Shown in pieces: positions 42,748 through 54,000 of a stretch of 64,000 nucleotides of DNA (position 1 is its first letter; every line of letters starts with the position of its first letter). The notes beneath the pieces are model-generated. The model did not search any database. It saw only the letters and a list, made by a program, of their open reading frames with translations, and was not told where the DNA came from. The stretch is from Klebsormidium nitens (Eukaryota > Streptophyta > Klebsormidiophyceae > Klebsormidiales > Klebsormidiaceae): NCBI GenBank assembly GCA_000708835.1, contig DF236983.1, positions 4,253-68,252 of the forward strand. The letters are read 5' to 3'. The position numbers were made by a program, and so were the translations under genes.

Positions 42748-43880
42748 AATCTGGGTCGTTTGAGTCTTGTTCTGATCACTGCTGCAGAAAAAACACGTAC
42801 TGTTTGACAGCGACTTCTGTATTTTAGCGTCAAAGATTTTTTAGTTTGTGCTGAAACACTGGTAGGCAAGACTTGCATCCACTTCCAGCGATTTGTGTCT
42901 GTGACGATGGTCTGCTCAAGTGTTCATACGATCAGTGATTGCATAACCTTGGCAACTCATAACACATAAACTGATTTGCGTGTTAGTTGCTGATGATGGT
43001 GCCGCCGATTGTTGCATGGGCATCCAAGGTTATCAATCAAATCGTACCGGCATGCAAGCATGGCCCAAGCCCCTCAGGCTTCGGGTCATTGAACTTGCCT
43101 GGTTATTGCACGGAATGTGGATGTTGAACCGTGTTTGAGCTGCCTGCCATGGAGTCCAATATGGCTAGCATGCGAGCTGTGCGCACTAGGCAATCATATA
43201 GTTCTGATCGAACCAATCTGTAGCTAGTGAATGTACGTAGAAGAAACGTACCAGGATTACAATGCTTACATATGTTGCTCAATGACGCCAGCACATGTAG
43301 GAATATACATGCAAACCGCCGATTAGACCTAGGCCCGGGTGCAGCAATTAATGGGCAGCTGCGCATGAGCCAATTAGACAAGTTGCGTCTCTCATGATCA
43401 TGCGGATCGATTCGCTTAGTTGCACATGTCACTGAGTCAATGCATGGGCCAATTCACAACCTTCAGATCTATATGCTGATCATATCGAGGCATGCTAGGC
43501 AAACTGTACAGTATGGCTTGAAACTCCGATAAAGTTGGATCGAGTTTGGTCATGAAACTCATTTGCAAGTAATTGACTTGGCCAGCATTTGAGGCCACCA
43601 GCTGCACAAGCACTGAGCTAGCATGCTCTGTTTGCTCGAGATACATATTGCGCTCGATCGATTGGTGACTTGCAAGTGTCCTATCAGAAATGCATCTTGT
43701 TTGCATGGATGCACCACACATGACAAACGCTCCAACGAAAAGTGCACACGCAGCTGGGCGGGCAATGCTTGTGGTGTGCTTGTCTGATGTTTTTCGATGT
43801 GGCAAGGATTCTCCAATGACTCCTCGAAGGTCCTCGAAGGTGCAAAGTAGCTTTTGCGCGTCGAGCATGATAGAAGTGAG
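42748..43880. other. Tail-to-tail intergenic region (peroxiredoxin / MED20)
   Basis: Both flanking genes end here. No open frame with family resemblance is present. It contains scattered GCATGC/CTAGCTAG-type palindromic hexamers but no larger structure that I can see. Confidence 0.55.
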
Positions 43881-46800
43881 TCACGACACTCGGGTTCCAA
43901 TAAGAAAAAGTGTGCTTAGATACACATAGTGCAGCGCCATATGCTGCAAGGAGTAGTTGTCTGACAAACCAAACTCTTCGAAGAGGGGATCCACGACCAC
44001 AAACTTTCCCAGCAAAGACTTGCTCTTGAGCGACTCGTCCCAAACGGCGAAAAATTCCGTGAGCATCGGAACCGCCTGCGCAGATGATTGCGTGGGCAAG
44101 TACTCGACCTGCACGGAACGACAAACCTCTTATGAGAGGTGATAGAGGTGAAGGAGTTCCTTCCCTTAATCCAATAGAAGCTCATTGCGTCTGGTTGTGA
44201 TCTTTGGCTTGAAGATCCCCAATCAAGAATCAGAGCGCCGTCAATGCAGACGCGCCCAAACATACGATGGTATTGATGCTTACAACCCAAAAAGAGGGCC
44301 CACACAGCGGACACAAAAAGCTTCTTATTGCAAGATGATGTTGCGCGACAGGCAGTAACAAGGTCCTCAACGTGTGCCTCTTTCATGGAACAGCCGCTTA
44401 TCTCACCTCCAGAGTAATTCCGCGAAGCTGTTCATTGATAGAGAAGACCGCTCGCCCCAGCCGCAACCGGAAGTCGCCCATCTCATAAACTCGGCCCTGT
44501 ATTGAAGAGTGAGGAAAGGGTTTCAAACACAATCGCACTCTTCCGAGCAGAGTGAGCGCACCCGCTCATTCCTTCGAAACGGACAACGTCAATTCATTTC
44601 GAAACGGCTTCGCTGAAAGACGGGTTCGACGGTGAATACAAAATATCTTTATGCCCCCAACCACTTTTTCCTTGCTGTTCCTTCCTTGCCTTTACCCTGT
44701 GAAATAATTCGGCAACACCTTGAGAGACTGTGCCCCCAAACCTGTTTCCCTACTGTTCCTTCCTTGCCTTCAACCTGTGAAATAATTCCACAGCACCTTG
44801 AACGCCTTCTCATTCTCGAAAATTCTCGAAACATCTAAAGCATCACCGTTCCTCACCTCGAAGGTCACTGCCGTCCGTTGCTTGTACAGCTGCACCTTGT
44901 CCAGGATTGCTAGCAGCGACGCGTCCGCTACTAGCACCTGCTTCTCCTGCACATCAACCGTCGGCTTTCAAACACCAGCGGCAAAATTTACAGCACGGTT
45001 GCCGTAAGGTTGTTGTAGTAGATGGCGACTCTCACGCCCATGAGCAGCGGGGGGTGGGCAAGCTCAACAGGGACGGCCCCTGTGAGGAGGTTGTCGCTCG
45101 TGGTTTACATGATCACGCTTGAAACTTCTCCCCAGTTCAGGGGGGATGGGGCCAGTCCGCGAGTTGCGGGCCAGGTGGAGCTCCTGGGTTTCCGAGCTCT
45201 GTGAAAATGGCCCCCGTGAGGGAGCAGCCATACCGACCGAGAATCGCGAGTTTTTAAAGTGCTCTCTGATCCGACACGTGTGTAGAGACCTCATCTTCGT
45301 GCAGATCACAAGTCGATGTCCAATAGTCACTCTCGCCTCGTGAAATTCTTTGACAGGGTTCTCCAGAGGTGCTTGAGCGGTTCTTGAGGGCTAAGACGGG
45401 TTGGCTTGTGTCGAGGAAGAACGTACTCATACCGACAACCAGAGATGTGCTCCGGTCGACATCCTTGTGTTAAACTGAAAGTCGTCCTATAATGAATGAT
45501 GAGATGCAGGCCTCATGGGACTTATTACGTGTGACTCTCAGAAACTTCTATTGAGCCGAAGCCTTTTGGTCATGAAACTCTCTAGGGAAAGCGTCTTCCT
45601 ATGCAGAAACAAGATCACCCAAAGTCAGACGCTGTTCCGTGTTCAAGCAGGCGCACGCACAGCTAGACAACTGTCAGCCGAAGCCTGCTGAAATCCGTGA
45701 TTTCTCAAAGCATCATGCTCTGGGTCGGGCATGGAATCTAGGAATGGAAGAACATTGGTTTGGAGAAGGTCTGGGTTAGCTCGATTGAAAGTTGCCTGCT
45801 CAAATCAAGTGAATCACACTCGAACTACAGGGCATAAGTGAGTGTAGTCAAGAAAGAAAGCCGTGCTTACCTGCCTAACCACCAGCCACAGTTTCTCGGG
45901 ATGCTCCGTCCCTGTTATCATGAAGAGATCTCGCACAGCGGCTGGCTCCCCACCTTTGGCCTCTGCAATATAACTCATGAATGTGACCCAAACGTGATGG
46001 GGAGAACTTCACTGTGACACACGCAGAAGTGAACTGGAGTAGGAGTAGGCAATCTGAGAATAACATACTTGACAGAGGCAAGCAGGGGGAGATCCTGTGA
46101 GCAGGTCCACCAAGCCTCGACGCGCGCCACGTTTTGCACAATTCCTTTTCGGGGAAAGTTATATCGCAAACATCGCATAGGCGCCACCGAAATTCATGTT
46201 TTCAAGGGTGATAAGCAAGGAGCCTAGCGAAGTCATCAATCAGCAGTCCTGGTCTGCCCTTGTGACAGTTTCGACTTGACAAAAATACACAGGCGATGAG
46301 GATTGCATTGTCGGGGCTCATCAGCAGTGCTTGATTCGATGAGATTCTAGTATCTCGATGGTTTCAAGAGCGTCAAACACGTCCTCGCACTTCATGTTTC
46401 CTGATATTCAGACATACAATCTACACTTTCCATGTCGTCCATGTTGTCCACTCCACCTGGAAAGCTTGAAATGTTTACAACAGGCCGCAGTTGATGCCGG
46501 GAAGTTTGACAAAACGGTGTGTGCCTCATCCCGGTGCCTCATCCATCCTCCTACTGAGTGGAAACTTGAAGATCGTCACTTCACCTCGCACAATTGGCCG
46601 GTAGAGTGTACTCGTCAGCTGCCACCGGCCGCCCTGCTGCGCCCCAATTGCCTCTGCGTTTGCCAGAATCTCCTCAAACATGGGCGTGGTCAGTGGGAGG
46701 CTCGTCGGGGGTTGCCATCGTAGGAGCCTGCCAGAAAGAGTGCAAAAGCATGTGTGCATATTGGGTCCGCACGACTGGAGACTTTTAAATTGATTCAGTT

Positions 46801-47175
46801 CAATCTGTTCATGTTCTATACATTAAAATTGTGTCGTGTGACAGTCCTAGCTTTAGAACCACGTGGCGTGCGATGGTGTTCCTTTCCTTCTCCGCCTTCA
46901 CCACTGCCATAACTTAGGAAAGGAGCACTCTTCAAAAACATACAAAACTCCGGTTTGGGCAAACAGATCAGTTTAATCACAAGCTGTACTTTTGTAGTGC
47001 CCGTCCGACTGAAAATTTCCAGATTCTTGATTTTAATTGGACTTGAGCCCGTACCGCACATCCAACGTCCGTTCAACCCCTCGTTGCGAACGAAGCTGCC
47101 TGCAAAGTGAAATCCAATTTTCGATACGCGACAGCTGAAAAGCCAGAGTTGACTGACTCACCACTTCACCCCCAT
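43881..47175 (-). CDS. MED20: Mediator complex subunit 20 (6 exons)
   Basis: A head-module subunit of the Mediator co-activator, which links transcription factors to RNA polymerase II in the nucleus. Exons: 47162-47175, 46585-46727, 45871-45962, 44857-44946, 44407-44496, 43881-44108, giving 218 residues, matching the plant protein in length. The first coding exon is only 14 bases: it encodes MGVK plus two bases of Trp and joins to make MGVKWLLRWQPP, the family's hallmark start. Later landmarks are GRWQLTSTLYRPIVR, EKLWLVVRQ, GDFRLRLGRAVF, LRGITLEVEYLP and FGLSDNYSLQHMALHY. The start of exon 4 is uncertain by three codons because a second CAG acceptor lies there. It is divergent from the ABCG gene. 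Confidence 0.93.
44652..44808. repeat. Tandem duplication inside MED20 intron 4
   Basis: Two copies of a 79-bp unit. TGCCCCCAA, CTGTTCCTTCCTTGCC and CTGTGAAATAATTC recur in the same order from 44652 and from 44731. Copies are about 85% alike by eye, suggesting a recent event. The unit is intronic, with no exon part. Confidence 0.85.
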
Positions 47176-48075
47176 CTTCGAACCCACTTGAGGAAGCTCG
47201 AGAAGGCTCAAGCCGAGAGTGCACCAAGACACCTTTGCAGTATGCTCACTTTTTAAGTGACGAAGGTAAGCATAGCTCTTTAGCGTCCTTTATTGCGCCA
47301 CTGCAGTGAACAAACAGCGATGCATCCAGCTCCCTGTTGGCGGTCAGCCGTTCCATCAACTAAAAGGAGTGGCACAGCTTCAATGGATCTTCAGAGCCCA
47401 TCGGAACTGCACATCGTGGCAGGTTCAAATTGCTCCTCACGCAAGCTTGACGTACAAACTTCCTGGACCTCATAGTTCACTGAGGATGCTGGACTGTGGA
47501 CAATGCGAGCCTGATGCTGGAAAATGCCACCATGTTGGCATTGGTCATGCAGGGCTCGTGTGTGTGGGTGAGTGTGCGCGCGTGCAACAGAAGTGATCGG
47601 CGCCGGCCTTTCCTGCATTAACTTGTGCCCTCGTTCTAGTTTGCAGTGAAAGTGCTATGCGCAACTGATGACCTCAGCATACCGGCCGGTACTCACCGTT
47701 GGTATCCAGAATCCCGGCGCAGATTGTCAAAAGACCAAACCCTAATGTGACCGTGACGTCACAGGAGGCTCAGCTTTCAGTGCCAGTTGGCTGAGGGCTC
47801 TCGCGAGCAGCCCAATGCGAGCAGGACCTGAGCAGGAAAGCAGGAGGAAAGCGCCTTTTCTGTCTATTGTTTATGTATCATTATGTTAAATGCTTGCCTC
47901 CTTTCATCAGGCGTTGGCGCACTCTTTAAGTAGGTAGATACATCTGCAACCTTCACATTCGTTGCATTCCGCAAGCTTATGCCATGACTGCTGAGGTGAT
48001 CGGTTCTAAGGCGCGCTGATCCGCCCTTCTTGAAAGCTTGCCAACCAGGCGACTGCTAAGCCAAGCAAGCCTGAA
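47176..48075. promoter_or_regulatory. Shared divergent upstream region of MED20 and ABCG
   Basis: Nine hundred bases between two start codons transcribed apart. It contains a telo-box-like AAACCCTAA (47737-47745) and, eight bases on, the palindrome GTGACGTCAC (47753-47762), which contains the bZIP/CRE core TGACGTCA. Nearby telo boxes and CRE-like sites are known in plant promoters. Their action here is inference. Confidence 0.55.
47737..47762. promoter_or_regulatory. Telo box plus TGACGTCA palindrome
   Basis: AAACCCTAA at 47737-47745 matches the plant telo box. GTGACGTCAC at 47753-47762 is a perfect 10-base palindrome with the core bound by TGA/bZIP factors. Both lie about 315-340 bp before the ABCG start and 560-590 bp before the MED20 start. 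Confidence 0.5.
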
Positions 48076-51000
48076 ATGGCTGCACAACTCCCAGGGTCGG
48101 TGGACTCCCCAACATCCAGCTCCCAAACGCAGCCCCTGGAAAGAGAATACCTGACGACGCTGCAAGAAGCGAGCCGGGCCCTATTCTCCCAGGCCCCGCA
48201 GGCAAGCGGGCTGCGCAACCAGGCAAAACTCTCACTGACATCATCGACGCTCGGGTCTGATGGCCGCCCGAGCCCCCTCACAGCGTTGCAGCAGCAGCAG
48301 CAGAATGAGGCGTTTCCAGAACAGTACTTGGCGCCCGTCCAGGGCAGGGGTTTGGACTTGTCAAGGAGCACGCTCGGGGTGAGTGCCGCAGAAGCTTTTC
48401 ACAGATCAACATCCGAACCACCTGTCAAAGTTTGTGATGTATGAGTTGATAGTGAGTTGGGGCAACTGATCTGGGAATGTGGAGTTGTTTCAGGCACTGT
48501 TGCTAAGAAGCTCCACCTGAAAAAGGCGCCTGGATTGTGCGCTCTTTGTCAGACATCTACATGATGACTTTGTGTGAATACGCCTCACTCAGCAACGGTG
48601 AAGGTAGTGGTTTGTTGACAGAGCAGGCTTGAAGTTTACCAATATGCCTCAAAGCGCCCACAGATGGGAAGGCCTCCTGCTGCACAGTAGAGATTTTGGC
48701 TATCAGCAAGCATTTGAAGGAAGGTGCATATTAACTCCAAGATTGATTCCTTCCATTGCACACAGCTACCACTCAAGTGTTTTCAGCTACCACTCAAGTG
48801 TTTGGCATCATCAGAGTCTTCAAAGAGACACTTGACACTTTGCTACTAGGATCAGGGGATGTCAGTTCTTGACACCGTTGACAACAGCTCAACCTATTTT
48901 TCTTTCTGGGAAGATCATATACTGCTGGGGCCATCTCAGTTGTATAAGCAGCCTGTAGACAATCAAGGACACAGATGTCATATTGCCCTGCTTAAGAAAA
49001 GCTCACCACAGCTTCCTCCTGTCCTAAAAGCAACACTTTCGGATGCCCTCTGGATCTTTCTCGATGTTCCCTGACTCTTTCACATGAATGGCATGCACCT
49101 CAACGCCCGCTTTCTGATGAGTGCTCCCTCGTTGTCACAGCAAACGGAGAGAGACGCTCTCGTTGACGCCGTTTTGAAGTACCAGGAGCTGTTGGTGCGC
49201 CTGGGCCACGCACAGGAAGCGCAGGCCATCTCGTCATCCCTTGTGGCTGCCAGGCGCGCGCAGCGCAGGCTGAGGTACTGTCTTGTATAAATGTTTGCCA
49301 AAGCGCGTCACTTTGTACCAGATTTGCTCAGCCTTGATCTTGTGCTTTCCAAGGTACTGACATGCAAAGAGTATCTGCATTGAACATAGTAGTTGTTTAA
49401 GGTGTTGGCTTGTGTATGTCGGTGTTCCCATCAGAACCTCATAGGGCTTACCAAAGAGGAAGTCATCATAACATCAAGACGTTGGGCGTCGTTCAGCCCT
49501 TTCATTCCCAACAAAACTGAACTCGTGTCTTATGCATCTTGAGCTCCTTCTGGGGTGCCAAAGACGACCTCTAAATTGCAGGTACTTTTGTAGACCCTGC
49601 TCGCTGTCACGTCACAAACTTCTTCAAGACAACCACTCTCAATATGTGCAGTTTTCGCCCCAGTTCCCTGGTTGCTCCGTTGGACGACTCTGCGACCGGG
49701 CTCGACATCCTCCTCAAGGACGGTTTCCTTGCGTTCCTGCAACGGCTCACACCGCACCTGCCACCCGTGCCACAGCAGGTGCGGCATCACCTGAAAGTTG
49801 TGCGGTCTGAGATCCTTCAGATTCCGGTCTCGAAGTTTGGCTTTCTTCCATGGAAGTCGTAGTTCTGTGTACTGGTCCTCGAGGGGGCATTTAAAAAGCA
49901 AAAATGTCCACGAAGACACCATGTCGTGAGTCGGATTGATTTGTGTCAACCGTAAGTTGGTCAGGGTGCTATGTATGGAGACGCACTTTCAGTTTGGGAA
50001 GTTTGTACTCACGGTTGAGAAGGTTGTCTACAAGCCATAATGGTTCTGATTTGCAAGACTGAAACTTTCGAGAGCCTTGGTCGAAGTGGTCGAAGTGGTC
50101 CATTCCCCTGCATCACGAACGTGCTGACTTTTTCCTCTCGTTTTTGTGTCATCCAAGCACAGCCTATGAGCGTTGCTTTCTTATCCAACTTTACCTCGGT
50201 TGACGCTCAATTGTTTTCGGAGACGTTTGCAACACTTCTTCGTCGCCGAAAATCTGCCACTACGTGGATTCGGCAGACTGAAAAGCGTCGCTGACTGAGT
50301 CTTTCTTCTTTACTTGACAACCCTGAGGCCCTGTTTTTTGGCAGGTGGTCAAGTTCAAGAACGTGAGCTACACGTCTCAGATCCGGCGCACCACCAAAGG
50401 CTACGCCACAGTCGGCAGCAAGCTGGTGGACTGCTTCGCGCCCTGCATGAAGGAGAAGGCGCCCATTGAGATGTTCCACATACTGGTGAGTCAATTTTTT
50501 TGGGTTATCCTCGACGTTCTACGTACCGGTCAGGCAGCTTTCGAGATAACCCACACATGTCACGTACTCGGCAGGCGGCTTTTGAGATAACCCTGACGTT
50601 CCGCATACTGGTGAGGCGGCTCTACTGCGAACCAGATCATTGAAAGACGGATCGTCTTTTCGCCTGGCTCCTGTCGTCTCCCGAGCTGGTCCGCGTTGGT
50701 CGGTTTGCAGGGAGTGTCAATCTGCTGGCTAGATTATGAAACGTATGCTTTCTTTCCATTTCTCGAAAATCAGATCCTTTGGGTTTCGAAACGGCTTATC
50801 TTGCAGGCCAAAGCTCAGGCGCTGCGCCGTGGAAGCAGACTGTGAAAGACGTCAAGCCCCCCGGTCCTTCCGACCTGCAAAAACTCCAAATCTCGATTTG
50901 CTTCCCGAAGACGTCAACCCTTCTTTCCGGATCATGTGCAGGACGACTGCACGGGCTACCTGATGCCTGGCACGCTGACGCTGGTGCTGGGGCCCCCGGG

Positions 51001-54000
51001 GTGCGGCAAGTCCAGCTTCCATCAGGTGAGGACGCGATACAATACTCGTGGTTCTACATTCTGGCACTGGCCGTCTTAAGCGAGCCTCGGAGCGTGTTTG
51101 GAGAGCTTCTGCAGCGTGAGCTAAAACCGTCGGAACTTCCCAAATGTCGCAATTGTGAGGCTCCCCACCGGAAAGAGTCGAGTGCGACTGAGCGTCGAAG
51201 ATTCTTTTTGGCACATGCAGATGCTTTTAGACGGACACTGTCAATGATCATGACCCTGTTATCGAACGTCCCGTGATGCCTGTCTCCTAATAGTGAGCAG
51301 GTCTCCTACTTAGACATTCGTCTGGCTAAAATTCACACTTAGAACCTTGCAAAGACGTGCCGAAAAGCAGTAGACAAACCAAAAAAAACTTGCAACGCTT
51401 TTCGCAGGTCTTGGCCGGGCGAGCTTGGACGGACAAGACGACAAAGCTGACGGGAGAGGTGACGTATAACCACCAGCCGGTCGCGGAGACGCAATACCGA
51501 CGGCTAGCCACGTACATCGGCCAGGTGGGTCTAGTCAAACCTGCATAGCCGCGATTCCTCTTTCTTCGTTCCTTTCGGTGGCTTGACAAGTATCTTTCCG
51601 ACAGGTTTTGGTCTCATTTCATTAGGTCTTTGGCACCCAAATCCGAACGATTGAGATTGCTGAAACCCTGCCTGCTCGCCAAGATCATTTGCTCAAAGAA
51701 CTGCCCCGAGGGTGATACTCTTGTTTCGATCTCCTTTTTGGAGTTTCCAGACTAACCTTCGCAAATAAACGTAGCGAGGACCGCTCCTGGACCGCTCCCA
51801 AGCTTGCTGCTATTTCGTCTAATATAGTCAGTGCAAATCGTCGAGATTCCCTGGATGTTTAGATCTAGAAAGACTCTTAAGGGAAAGCATACCTTTCTTC
51901 CAACCTTATAAACCCGAGACCTTGGACGTACGTTCTTGGAAAGAACTAAACCCAATTCTTTCTCGGCAGACGGACAAGCACCTGCCGACGCTGACGGTGC
52001 GCGAGACGTGCGACTTTGCGCGCGACTGCACGACGGACACGCTGGTGACGGACGAGAGCCACCGGCAGTACCTTTTCCAAGTTGGCGGGGCCGTGGGGGA
52101 AGCACTTGAAAACCGAGGTGAGTGCACACATTATGGGCTTAGTTACGTTCTGTTTCGTACGAATTAGCTCACTGAGGACCTATTCCGCACGAAGATGGAG
52201 AAAGATATAGATAGCGGACACCAGACTGATGAGATCGTTCGTAGCGCTGCGGCTGCGTTTGGAACAGTTGCTCAATTTTCTGAGACGCATGGCTTCTGGA
52301 ACATTTGCATTGTAACTCTGGGATGCATTCCTACATTGCATGGGTAGCGGACCACTTCCTAACTTGCTTGTTATCGCATGTGGCTAGCTCTTTCAATACA
52401 GAAGGGGAGCGTACAAACCTATGCTCCTTTCCTCCAACGCTTCTATACCGTGACGACGTCACACTTTTAGTTCCTATCCCGCAAACCTAGGGTTCCGCTT
52501 GCTGAAAAGACTCCCATTTTTTGAGCAGGTTATCCTTAACCTGATGGGCCTGGGTCGCGCCGGCGACACCCCGATCGGCGACCGCGTCCGGCGGGGCGTG
52601 AGCGGCGGGGAGCGCCACCGCGTGACGACTGCCGAGATGCTGTGCGGGACATACGTCGTCTTCCTCTTCGATGAGATCAGCACGGGGCTCGACAGCTCGG
52701 CCACGTAAGCGCGCCGCGTTTCCTGGATAGCATCTTCTTTTGCAAAAGGACTCGGCTTTTGGCTTTGCAATTGCTGCAGCCTAGCACCGCAGGTGGTGAG
52801 CTAAACAGCGGCTCTGGACTCGTTGGGTTTGGGCCTGTAATTGCCATGCGCCCACTTGCAGACACGACCAACCATTAGTTTGCCAACATTTGCCAGAGAT
52901 TCAGGTCACCACTCTGCCCCGTTTTCGGATGGTCCGGGCGAAGAGTGGCCATTCCGCAGAGTCTGCATTCTAGACTTGCCCCGAATCTTGCTCGGAATTG
53001 AGTCAGCCGACGGCACAATCTTCCTCTTCTCTACTCACTTCCAGCTTCCAGCGCCTTCGGGTTTTGATTCTTGGGTTTCTGCCCACTCCCCCCTTTTCAA
53101 CGAGTTCCGCCCATTCCTGCGAGTTCCGCCCTTTTCCGCACAATCCGCCCATAACTTCGCCAGCTCTTCTGGTACAGGTACGACATCGTGTCGGCGATCC
53201 GCACGCTCGCGCGCACGTCCCAGACGACCAACCTGTTCTCGCTGCTGCAGCCGTCCCCCGAGGTGTTCGACCTCTTCGACCGCCTCGTGCTCCTCGACGA
53301 GGGGCGGATTGTCTACCAGGGGCCGCGCGAGGACGTCCTGCCCTACTTCGCAAAGCTGGGGTGAGCCGCCCCGTTCAATTTCTTTGCGTGGCAGGGACTT
53401 CATATGTATGGTTCTGTCCTCAAAGCTTGGGCATTCTTAGTTGTAAAGAAGCGGACTATAGGCAGGTGGCTCGAACGATCTGTCCCATCCGGAGCTCGGG
53501 TATCGCCAGCTCTTTGGCACGGTGGTTTAATTATGTCGGGGCTTGTGTGGCTACCCGGTCTTCTCAAGTTGCACCTTTGTGGCAGACTTCAAGGTCATAG
53601 TATTCGAGCTTATAACCAGAGGCTCTGGCTTTAGAAGCCTTTGATATCGGTCCCGGTGAAGGCTTGTGGGCTTTCAGGTTCCTCGACTCTCAGGCTTCGT
53701 AGTCAAGAGCCTGAGCCTAAGTACGTTGTAAAGCAGAATAGTGCCAATCACCAGCCTACTCAGAATACTTTTCATGGTCACTAGCCGTTCTGACCTCTTC
53801 TTCATAGCTGCTTCAAGCCCAATGTCCAAGAGTCCTCTTCTGAACGTTACAACTTGCAGTTTTTCCTATACTGTTGATGACGTGCCCTGTGCCTTGCAGT
53901 TACTTCAAGCCAAAGCACGTCGATGTCGCCGACTTCCTCCAAGAAGTGACCACCGAGGCGGGGCGCATCTTTTTGCGCTCCGGTTTCCGAGCGCTCGACA

